From assembly GCF_001904745.1 (NCBI RefSeq), contig NZ_MRCD01000005.1:1-64000 (forward strand): a stretch of 64,000 nt of DNA, written 5' to 3'. The DNA is from Calothrix sp. HK-06 (GTDB lineage Bacteria; Cyanobacteriota; Cyanobacteriia; Cyanobacteriales; Nostocaceae). Positions 54,622 through 62,511 of this stretch are shown here, piece by piece; within the stretch, counting starts at the first letter, position 1, and each line of letters starts with the position of its first letter. A program made the position numbers and the translations under genes. The notes beneath the pieces are model-generated. The model saw nothing but the letters and a program-made list of their open reading frames with translations. It had not been told where the DNA came from and did not search any database.

Positions 54622-57600
54622 ATGATGTTTAGAAAAATCAAAATTGGTACAAAAATCGGCGCTGGATTCGCAGCAATATTAGCTGTTGTAAGTGGGATTG
54701 GTTTTATTACATATCAAACTACAACTAATTTAGTTTTAAACGCTGGGTGGCAAGCTCATAGCTATGAAGTGCTAGGTGAGTTGAAAAGTTTAAACTTACA
54801 CTTACAATCAGCCGAAGCATCGCAGCGTGCTTTTATTGTTACAGGTGAACAGCGTTCTTTAGAACCTTTCAATGGTGCCATAAGTAATTTAGAAAAAAAT
54901 TTAATAAGAATACGTAAATTAACATCAGATAATCCTCAGCAGCAAAGCCTTATTAGTAAGCTCGAAGTATTAATTCCTCAAAGAGTAGATTTAATTAAAA
55001 ATCGACTTTTATTACGTCAAAATAAAGGATTTGAAATTGCAAGACAGGAAATTATTTCAGATAAAGGTCGAGAGATTACAAATCAAATTACAAGTGTAAT
55101 ATCTGAAATTGAAAAAGATGAAAGAGCTTTGTTAGATTTGCGTTCTCAAAATACTAAAAAATCTACCGAACAAGCATTCAATGCTATTTCACTTGGTGTA
55201 CCTTTTATCATTTTACTACTAATTTTAATTGTTATTTATCTAAATCGAGAAATTTCTCATCCTTTACGCGAACTTTCTAATAAAACAGTTGCACTTGCCG
55301 ATGGAGATTTATCGGTAAGTATCCGTGAAAATAACCGTGGAGATGAAGTCGGGATGCTGGTCAACGCATTCAACCGGATGGTTACTAATTTACGTCAAAA
55401 TACAGAGTTGACCCAGCAACAAACTTGGTTAAAGTCTAATTTAGCTAAGTTTTCTCAAATGCTGCAAGGACAGCGCAATTTAGCAACTGTTGCTAAAATT
55501 ATCCTTGGCGAACTGGCGCCACTTGTAAATGCCCAGCAAGGTGTATTATATATTAAAGATATTGATATTGAACCACCTGTAATGGTTTTACTTGGTAGCT
55601 ATGCGTACCAGCAACGCAAGAATCTATCAAATAGATACCAGTTAGGGGAAGGGTTGGTAGGGCAATGCGCTTTAGAAAAGCAAAAAATATTACTCACAAA
55701 TGTTCCTGATGATTATATTCAAATTAGTTCAGGGTTAGGAGAAGCAAAACCAAAAAATATTATAGTATTACCTATATTATTTGAGTCAGAAATTACGGCA
55801 GTAATTGAATTAGCATCGTTTCAGCAATTTGAGACAGTACACATAACACTATTAGATAAATTGTGCGAGACTTTAGGTGTAGTGCTAAATGCTATAGCAT
55901 CCGACATTCGTACAGTCGAGTTGCTCAAACAGTCACAAGCATTAGCAGAATTACTGCAAAACCAACAAGGAGAACTTCAAGAAACTAATGAAAGATTAGC
56001 AGAACAAGCAGAAACACTACAAGCATCTGAAGAACTTTTACAGCAACAACAGCAAGAATTACAGCAGTCAAATGAAGAATTACAGGAGCTTAATAAAGAG
56101 CTAGAGAAAAAAGCCGAACTGCTAGAATTGCAAAAACAAGAAGTTGAAAGAAAAAATAACCAACTTGAAGAAGCACGGCAATCATTAGAAACACAAGCTA
56201 GTGAGTTAGAACTTTCTTCAAAATATAAATCTCAATTTCTTGCTAACATGTCGCATGAATTACGAACCCCTCTTAATAGCTTACTAATTCTAGCTAAACT
56301 TTTATCTGAAAATAGCGAAGCTAATCTTACATCTAAACAAATAGAGTATAGTAGTACTATTTACGGTGCCGGAAACGATTTATTAGGATTAATCAATGAT
56401 ATATTAGACTTGGCAAAAATCGAATCTGGAACAATGTCGTTCGATTATTACCCGTTACCATTAGTCGAACTCAAGCATTACTTAGAACGTACCTTTAAAC
56501 AGCTTGCCTATAGTAAAGGTTTAAACTTTACCCTTGATTTTGCGGCAAATCTCCCATCAAGCATTGACACCGACGCAAAACGTTTACAACAAGTTCTCAA
56601 AAACTTACTAGCAAATGCCTTTAAATTTACAGAACAAGGAGAAGTGCGACTCACGGTAAACTTTGCTTCACATGGTTGGAATCCTCAGAACGAAACCTTA
56701 AATAGATCTAGCTCAGTTCTGGCTTTTAGTGTCAGTGATACAGGTATTGGAATAGCACCCGAAAAGCAAAGAATAATTTTTGAAGCATTTCAACAAGCTG
56801 ATGGTAGCACTAATCGTAAACACGGAGGTACAGGTTTAGGTTTATCAATCAGTCGCGAAATTGCGCGCTTATTTCGTGGTGAAATTACTTTATCTAGTCA
56901 TATCGGTGGAGGAAGCACATTTACACTATATCTACCTTTAAATATTACTGAAACAAAAAATAATCCTGAACTTAGAGACCCTATTAATATAGTCTCTACC
57001 GTTGACACCAAATTCAACTCAGTACTCAGCACTCAGCACTCAGAACTTTTTGATGACAGAAAAAATATTCAACCTGGCGAACATGTATTATTAATAATTG
57101 AAGATGATATAAATTTTGCGCGTATTTTATACGACATGGCACAACAGCAAGGTTTTAAAAGCGTTATTGCTCAAAATGGTAATAGTGGAATATCACAAGC
57201 ACGCCAAATTAAACCTTCGGCAATTTTATTAGATATTGATTTACCAGGAATCGATGGTTGGATGGTGTTGGATAGATTGAAGCACGATGTAAACACACGT
57301 CATATTCCTGTACATGTAATGACGGTGGAAGATGGGAAACAGCGGAGTTTACAGCAAGGTGCAATGGCATATTTACAAAAACCTGTTACCAGAGAAGAAA
57401 TTAGCAATGCTTTAAATAGAATAAAAGTATTTGTAGAGCGGCCAATGAAATATTTACTCGTTGCCGAAGACGACGAAACACAGCGTCAAAGTATTATCGA
57501 ACTTATTGGTGGTGATGATGGTGATGTTAATATTACTGGTGTAGGAACAGCTGAAGATGCTTTATTGTCAATTCGTTCGCGACGCTTTGATTGCATGGTT

Positions 57601-58257
57601 CTCGATTTGGGATTGCCAGATATGGATGGCTTTGAGCTAATTGAACTAATTAAGAAGGAAAAAAATGGTGAATCTTTACCTATTATTATTTATACAGGTA
57701 AGGAAATTACCAAAGCACAAGAATTTGAATTACGGCGAATAGCGGAAACAATCATTATTAAAGACGTAAATTCTCCTGAAAGACTACTCGCCGAAACGTC
57801 ATTATTCTTGCATAGAGTTCAAGCCGAACTACCTGCTACTCAACAAAAAATACTTGAAAAATTACAATCAAGAGACAGTATTCTTACAACTAAAAAAGTT
57901 TTAATCGTAGATGACGATGTTCGTAATATTTTTGCGTTAACTGGTTTGCTCGAAAAATACAGTATGCAAGTAATATACGCTGAAAATGGTAAAGAAGGTA
58001 TCGAGGTTTTACAACAGAATCCAGATATCAATGTCATACTTATGGATATCATGATGCCCGAAATGGATGGTTACGAAACTACCCGTCAAATTCGTCAAAA
58101 TCATCAATTTAAATCTTTACCCATTATTGCCCTTACTGCTAAAGCCATGCAAGGCGACCGTGAAAAATGCATCGAAGCAGGCGCCTCAGATTACATTACC
58201 AAACCCGTTGACACTGAACAGCTACTTTCGCTATTAAGAGTATGGTTGTACGATTAA
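54622..58257 (+). CDS. CHASE3-HAMP-GAF hybrid histidine kinase with three receiver domains
   Basis: 1211 residues. Membrane helix about 12-32, CHASE3-type extracytoplasmic domain about 40-180 (AEASQRAFIVTGEQR), second helix about 188-207, HAMP 208-262, GAF 280-430, coiled coil 440-540. HisKA has His545 ([10 protein letters not shown]), and HATPase has NLLANAFKFT, SDTGIGI and GTGLGLSIS. Three receivers carry Asp871, Asp995 and Asp1142 (LMDIMMPEMDG). No Hpt or output domain follows, so phosphate must go to another protein. Residues about 800-810 (SVLSTQHSELF) are encoded by a CAGCACTCAGCACTCAG repeat inserted in the linker before the first receiver. Confidence 0.95.
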   Translation: MMFRKIKIGTKIGAGFAAILAVVSGIGFITYQTTTNLVLNAGWQAHSYEVLGELKSLNLHLQSAEASQRAFIVTGEQRSLEPFNGAISNLEKNLIRIRKLTSDNPQQQSLISKLEVLIPQRVDLIKNRLLLRQNKGFEIARQEIISDKGREITNQITSVISEIEKDERALLDLRSQNTKKSTEQAFNAISLGVPFIILLLILIVIYLNREISHPLRELSNKTVALADGDLSVSIRENNRGDEVGMLVNAFNRMVTNLRQNTELTQQQTWLKSNLAKFSQMLQGQRNLATVAKIILGELAPLVNAQQGVLYIKDIDIEPPVMVLLGSYAYQQRKNLSNRYQLGEGLVGQCALEKQKILLTNVPDDYIQISSGLGEAKPKNIIVLPILFESEITAVIELASFQQFETVHITLLDKLCETLGVVLNAIASDIRTVELLKQSQALAELLQNQQGELQETNERLAEQAETLQASEELLQQQQQELQQSNEELQELNKELEKKAELLELQKQEVERKNNQLEEARQSLETQASELELSSKYKSQFLANMSHELRTPLNSLLILAKLLSENSEANLTSKQIEYSSTIYGAGNDLLGLINDILDLAKIESGTMSFDYYPLPLVELKHYLERTFKQLAYSKGLNFTLDFAANLPSSIDTDAKRLQQVLKNLLANAFKFTEQGEVRLTVNFASHGWNPQNETLNRSSSVLAFSVSDTGIGIAPEKQRIIFEAFQQADGSTNRKHGGTGLGLSISREIARLFRGEITLSSHIGGGSTFTLYLPLNITETKNNPELRDPINIVSTVDTKFNSVLSTQHSELFDDRKNIQPGEHVLLIIEDDINFARILYDMAQQQGFKSVIAQNGNSGISQARQIKPSAILLDIDLPGIDGWMVLDRLKHDVNTRHIPVHVMTVEDGKQRSLQQGAMAYLQKPVTREEISNALNRIKVFVERPMKYLLVAEDDETQRQSIIELIGGDDGDVNITGVGTAEDALLSIRSRRFDCMVLDLGLPDMDGFELIELIKKEKNGESLPIIIYTGKEITKAQEFELRRIAETIIIKDVNSPERLLAETSLFLHRVQAELPATQQKILEKLQSRDSILTTKKVLIVDDDVRNIFALTGLLEKYSMQVIYAENGKEGIEVLQQNPDINVILMDIMMPEMDGYETTRQIRQNHQFKSLPIIALTAKAMQGDREKCIEAGASDYITKPVDTEQLLSLLRVWLYD

Positions 58258-58275
58258 CTTCTCAATATAATTCAG

Positions 58276-58321
58276 AGGCGGGCAGGGATGCCCGCTCCAC
58301 AAGATAGAGCTCCACAAGATA
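58276..58321. repeat. Dispersed GGCGGGCAGGGATGCCCGCTCCACAAG element
   Basis: Family member of 21062-21088, with GCGGGCA/TGCCCGC arms and a duplicated CTCCACAAGATAGA tail. It lies between the convergent stops at 58257 and 58329 and likely terminates both transcripts. Confidence 0.75.
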
Positions 58322-58328
58322 GATGAAG

Positions 58329-59270
58329 TTAGAGTTTTGCTTTAATGTGGCGAAGTTGGTTTTTGAGATTATCTACTGTTTTTTGCCACTGACTTTTTTG
58401 GATAGGCGCCGGGAAGTAAGCAGGTGGTAATTCTGGATTAAGATTACGGTAGTATTCCCAAGTTTCCCAGTAAGGACAACCAGGTTGAATACGAATACCT
58501 GCCCAGTGTAAATATTGGAGTTGCTGATTTACAGTTGGGTCGATTAGTACACTAGCTTGCCCCTGTTTTGATTGGAAGTGCGGTGTACCTGCCCAGTTAC
58601 CAGGCGCCTGACCTTCACGACGTACAATGTTAAAGCGGTTTTTGATACGCTTCAATAACATATAGTTAATTATTGGTTGGTCAGAAGTTTTTTCTGAGAA
58701 ATCAAAGTATTCGGGATGTTGTGTACATTCTGTAAATACTTCGTACAAATCTTGCTCGGATACGAGATTTTTCTTGGAACCCCAAAATCCACCGTTGAAT
58801 ATATCTTTGACTTCTTCTTGTGTAAATACTCCGTCGTCAAAGACTTGGGCAGAGAATACGTTTTTTATACCGCCTAAATGTTGGTAATCGCAGTTAATAA
58901 AATCTGTGTTTGCTAGGTAATTAAGGTTATCGCCAATTTTTTCAAAGACAACTATATCTGTGTCAATGTATAAAAACTCATCAAATGGGCCAAACCAACA
59001 AGCTTGTTTACGAAACTGGTTGGGACGGGCAAAAAACTTACCACCAAATGTTTCGTGTAATTTCTTTGATAAACGGTCAATAAATTCTAAATCTTCATAA
59101 ACCTTTACACCATAATAGCGATTGAGTGTATCGGCTATGTTGTGATAATTATCATCATAGGGAATCATCACAATAGGTGTTTCTTTATCATACAATCTAA
59201 TGCTGTTGAGCAAAGCTATTGCATGGTCTGTAACTTTATCGTTAGCTATAATATATATTCCGCGCGTCAT
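58329..59270 (-). CDS. Npun_R2821/R2822-type glycosyltransferase-like protein, copy 2
   Basis: 313 residues, soluble. MTRGIYIIANDKVTDHAIAL at the start and a DxD-type site FLYIDTDIVVF at about 99-109 mark a nucleotide-sugar transferase fold similar to GT8. The later YLHWAGI (His near a metal site) supports this. Last gene of the five-gene operon: it starts 4 bp after the previous stop, with GGAGG nine bases before the ATG. Donor and acceptor are unknown. Paralogous to the preceding gene. Confidence 0.8.
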   Translation of the reverse strand: MTRGIYIIANDKVTDHAIALLNSIRLYDKETPIVMIPYDDNYHNIADTLNRYYGVKVYEDLEFIDRLSKKLHETFGGKFFARPNQFRKQACWFGPFDEFLYIDTDIVVFEKIGDNLNYLANTDFINCDYQHLGGIKNVFSAQVFDDGVFTQEEVKDIFNGGFWGSKKNLVSEQDLYEVFTECTQHPEYFDFSEKTSDQPIINYMLLKRIKNRFNIVRREGQAPGNWAGTPHFQSKQGQASVLIDPTVNQQLQYLHWAGIRIQPGCPYWETWEYYRNLNPELPPAYFPAPIQKSQWQKTVDNLKNQLRHIKAKL

Positions 59271-59274
59271 TATA

Positions 59275-60279
59275 TTAAACCTCCATTGGAATTCCTAATT
59301 TTCGTAAAACTCTTGTTGCAAAACTTGGTGGTTCATTGTAAGCTTTAGGCTTAGTTTTAAACTGCGGGCGCCGTGTTGGTTCATTTAAATAACGGTAGTG
59401 TAAGAAAATATCCCTATAAGGAAACCCAACATTTTCACCCGCACATACACGGGCAAATAGTTTTGATGACAATCCAATATAATGCAGGTAGGTAAGACGA
59501 GTTTGTTTGTCGTAAAGAAGATTATCTTTTTCCTCAAAGTGTGGAGAAGTCACACAACAACCAGTTACTTTATCCTCACTTAGGTAATGGGCAAAGTTGC
59601 ACGTCGAAACACCTGCACGCATCACCATATAATTCAGAATAGTTTGGTCGGGTGCATTCATATATAGTATTTCTGCATCACCTTGACGCAATTGTGATAA
59701 AAGGTAATCTCTTTTTTCTTGATTAAATAAACCTTTTTTGGTTGCGTACATACCCGAACAAAAGATTTCGCTATCAATACGTGCTTGTGAAAAAATATTT
59801 AATAGCTGTTTGGACTTGACATCATAAACGTGCGTCGGGTCTTTGTGCTGAAAGTCGTAAACCACAAAATCATTATGGTTTAACTGCTGGAAAATATAAT
59901 CTAGGGAGTTTAGTACTAAAGTATCAGCATCAAGATAAATAAACCTATCAAACCGACCATCAAAAGCACAAAATCTTCGATGTGTACCCATGCGGTACAT
60001 ACCTGATATACCTCGTTCTGACCATGTTTTGAATGCGTTTGGGTGTGTCTGCCATACGTCGTAAACAAAATTATCCCAAAGCTCGATAATTGATTTATCG
60101 TCAAATATTTCTAAATTACTGCGTTTGGCAGCTTCTTCTTTGACTCGTTCTAATTTATCGTCGTATGGCAAAATGCAAATTGGGTAATTTTTACCAGCAT
60201 GAACTTCAATACTGTTTAACAGCGCTATCAACTGGTCATAAACTACATCATTTGCAAGAATATAAATACCATCAGTCAT
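59275..60279 (-). CDS. Npun_R2821/R2822-type glycosyltransferase-like protein, copy 1
   Basis: 334 residues, soluble. MTDGIYILANDVVYDQLIALL matches the start of the next gene. The DxD site is FIYLDADTLVL at about 117-127, and LTYLHYIGLSSK near 275 corresponds to YLHWAGI. AGGAG lies six bases before the ATG. Probably adds a sugar to the glycan made by this operon. The two paralogs differ enough (length, acceptor region) to act at different steps. Confidence 0.82.
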   Translation of the reverse strand: MTDGIYILANDVVYDQLIALLNSIEVHAGKNYPICILPYDDKLERVKEEAAKRSNLEIFDDKSIIELWDNFVYDVWQTHPNAFKTWSERGISGMYRMGTHRRFCAFDGRFDRFIYLDADTLVLNSLDYIFQQLNHNDFVVYDFQHKDPTHVYDVKSKQLLNIFSQARIDSEIFCSGMYATKKGLFNQEKRDYLLSQLRQGDAEILYMNAPDQTILNYMVMRAGVSTCNFAHYLSEDKVTGCCVTSPHFEEKDNLLYDKQTRLTYLHYIGLSSKLFARVCAGENVGFPYRDIFLHYRYLNEPTRRPQFKTKPKAYNEPPSFATRVLRKLGIPMEV

Positions 60280-60307
60280 ATATAACTCCTACCAAATTTA
60301 GATTTGA

Positions 60308-61267
60308 TTAAAAATTCTTTGTGTAATTACTCGTCCATTCTAGTAAGTTAAGTTTGTGTAATATAATTTGTCTTGCTTCTGCAATTGCTTCAGAGGCTTC
60401 GTACCAAGCATCGGGTGTTGCCGTTACTTCTTGGATGTACTTTAAACCTTTTTCGTCTAAGCTTGGTAAACGTAAAAAGCTACCTGGTGGTAATAGCTTA
60501 TCTGCGGCGCCTCCTCCGTAATATATTGGTAAGCACCATGCTAACAGTGAATCCCACATTTTTTCGCTGACGTATAAATCATTGCTAGCATAGTTTTCAA
60601 TTGCTAAATTGTATCGGTAAGGCGCCATTGCGTGCCATTTGTTGGCAAGTTCTCCCCCAGATGCTACCCAAGTTGGTAAATTACGTCCGTAAAAATCACA
60701 ATCAATTTGATGATTTTGTAATAACCGTAAAAATTCTAATCGTTGGCGATGGTTTGCTGTGCGACTTATTCCTGATGTTATCCAACTACATGTGCGAGTT
60801 TTTTCTGGTACTGGCATTTCGTTGAGTTCGCGGAACGAATTACTGTGATACCATATTGCCGGCATGTATTCGGGTGTTGGCGCCGCGTTATCAGATGCAG
60901 ACACGTAACCGCAGTATTTAGTTGCCCATTCGTAACACGCTAAATTTGCTTCGTTAACTTCTTTAAGGGGTGGTTCGCGCCACAGAAAGATAATTCGTTC
61001 TTTGGGAACTCCACGCAATAAAGGTTGCATTTCTTCTTCGCTAAACGAGGCGTAATGAAGTTCGGGTCTGAAGAATAAATATTTGTTTTTAAATACTGGG
61101 CGAATGCCTGCAAAATTGTATAGAAGTAAGAAGTCGGGTTTTTCAGCTTTGGCAAGCATTTGAATATTGCCCCATACACCAAATTGGTAGGGGGTTTGTT
61201 GCCATAACCAATCGCTTTGATTAACTCCTGGATACTCAGTTAGCATTCCAACGATTTTTTTAGTCAT
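60308..61267 (-). CDS. GT10 family (alpha-1,3-fucosyltransferase-like) glycosyltransferase
   Basis: 319 residues from ATG 61267, which has GGGAG about 11 bases upstream. The frame runs further back to 61327 but would overlap the GT4 gene end. The C-terminal half carries the GT10 donor-site block: YRYNLAIENYASNDLYVSEK followed by MWDSLLAWCLPIYYGG. A Rossmann part with CDFYGRNLP precedes it. GT10 enzymes transfer fucose from GDP-fucose. Mid-operon position between GT4 and the Npun-type transferases suggests a decorated surface or secreted glycan. Substrate inferred from family. Confidence 0.8.
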   Translation of the reverse strand: MTKKIVGMLTEYPGVNQSDWLWQQTPYQFGVWGNIQMLAKAEKPDFLLLYNFAGIRPVFKNKYLFFRPELHYASFSEEEMQPLLRGVPKERIIFLWREPPLKEVNEANLACYEWATKYCGYVSASDNAAPTPEYMPAIWYHSNSFRELNEMPVPEKTRTCSWITSGISRTANHRQRLEFLRLLQNHQIDCDFYGRNLPTWVASGGELANKWHAMAPYRYNLAIENYASNDLYVSEKMWDSLLAWCLPIYYGGGAADKLLPPGSFLRLPSLDEKGLKYIQEVTATPDAWYEASEAIAEARQIILHKLNLLEWTSNYTKNF

Positions 61268-61289
61268 AGTTTTTAGTTCTCCCTTATAT

Positions 61290-62504
61290 TTAATTAATGA
61301 CCTGTGGACGCATTGATTCCGAGACATAATTTAAAATGTTCAGAATTCTGCTTTCCCATGAAAATTGCCGCGCGTAGTTAATACTATCTATGTATCCTTC
61401 TACTTTACGTGGATATTTATTTAGTGCCTGCTGTACTGCGGCAACAAATTTTTGTGGGTTATTTGGTTCGCACCAAGATGCTATTAAAGGTGACTCTTTG
61501 AATGACATTAAGGGTGGTATTTCAGTAGTTACTATACTCGTGCCAGATGCCATGTATTGGAAGAATTTTACGGGGTTGGTAAAGTCTGCTTCTTTTCCTG
61601 ATAGGTGTGGATGTGCTAGTAGATCGGCGCCTTGAAATAAGCTGACTAACCGTTTGCGTGGCATTACCCAGCCTAAAAAGGTAATATTCGAGATATTTTT
61701 AGATGAAGCTATTTGTTTATATGTTTCGACTTGGGCATCTTTTCCTCCAGTGACGGCAAATTGAATATGAGGCATTTGCTCTGCTACTTCGATAAGCAGG
61801 TCGATACCTTTAAATTTATATAGGGCGCCTGAGTAAACTACTAATATTTGTCTGCCATCTTGAAGTAGTTCTTGGCGCCATTTTTGTGCTTGTTCGGGTT
61901 GACGTTCTAGAAATGATTGCTCAAAACCGTTATATACCCATGCTACTTTTTCTGGTGGCATTCCTTGCTCAATTAAGCTTTGACGTACTGGTTCAGATTG
62001 AGTGATTGCAATTTGAAAGTAGGGACTATTTACGATTTCGGGTTCAAATGGTATTGTTTGAAAGTGATGTTTTTCAAATATAGCGGGAATTTGATTTTTG
62101 ACTGATGCTTTGACAAAATTCCAATCGCGTGTGTGAACTAGCTTGGTGTGGCGCCGTAAATGAAATGGCAAGTAGTATTTTGTGGCAATGGTGCTAGAGT
62201 TTGTGAGTCTGCCTGGTACTCTGTCTATAGGATATGGCATTGGTAACGGCGCCACTCTTAGATGTTCTTGGGTGTTATAAAAATCTACAAATTTCGCGTC
62301 TGGTTTTTGCAGTTTAAAAGGATTAAATAACCAAGATAGATTTAATGGGTTAGCGTTTTTATCGTGGTAAGCTAACACCGAAGAGTAACCCAAGTTTGCA
62401 GCAGCATTCGCACAAAGCACATCGTGTATTTCGTGTGCTGTATCAGGTTTGAGCGAAAGTTGTCCTGTATAAAACAGGTATTTGTTTTGATTGTTAGAAG
62501 ACAT
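61290..62504 (-). CDS. GT4-type glycosyltransferase
   Basis: 404 residues, GT-B fold. The N-terminal domain has HEIHDVLCANAAANLGYSSV and LVHTRDWNF; the C-terminal domain has VVYSGALYKFKGIDLLIEVA, NITFLGWVMPRKRLVSLFQG and the donor-site ADFTNPVKFFQYMASGTSIV (E-x7-E position replaced by D...K-F, as in some GT4 members). It retains or transfers an activated hexose. Starts 7 bp after the ABC transporter stop. Confidence 0.88.
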   Translation of the reverse strand: MSSNNQNKYLFYTGQLSLKPDTAHEIHDVLCANAAANLGYSSVLAYHDKNANPLNLSWLFNPFKLQKPDAKFVDFYNTQEHLRVAPLPMPYPIDRVPGRLTNSSTIATKYYLPFHLRRHTKLVHTRDWNFVKASVKNQIPAIFEKHHFQTIPFEPEIVNSPYFQIAITQSEPVRQSLIEQGMPPEKVAWVYNGFEQSFLERQPEQAQKWRQELLQDGRQILVVYSGALYKFKGIDLLIEVAEQMPHIQFAVTGGKDAQVETYKQIASSKNISNITFLGWVMPRKRLVSLFQGADLLAHPHLSGKEADFTNPVKFFQYMASGTSIVTTEIPPLMSFKESPLIASWCEPNNPQKFVAAVQQALNKYPRKVEGYIDSINYARQFSWESRILNILNYVSESMRPQVIN

Positions 62505-62511
62505 CTTGCTA

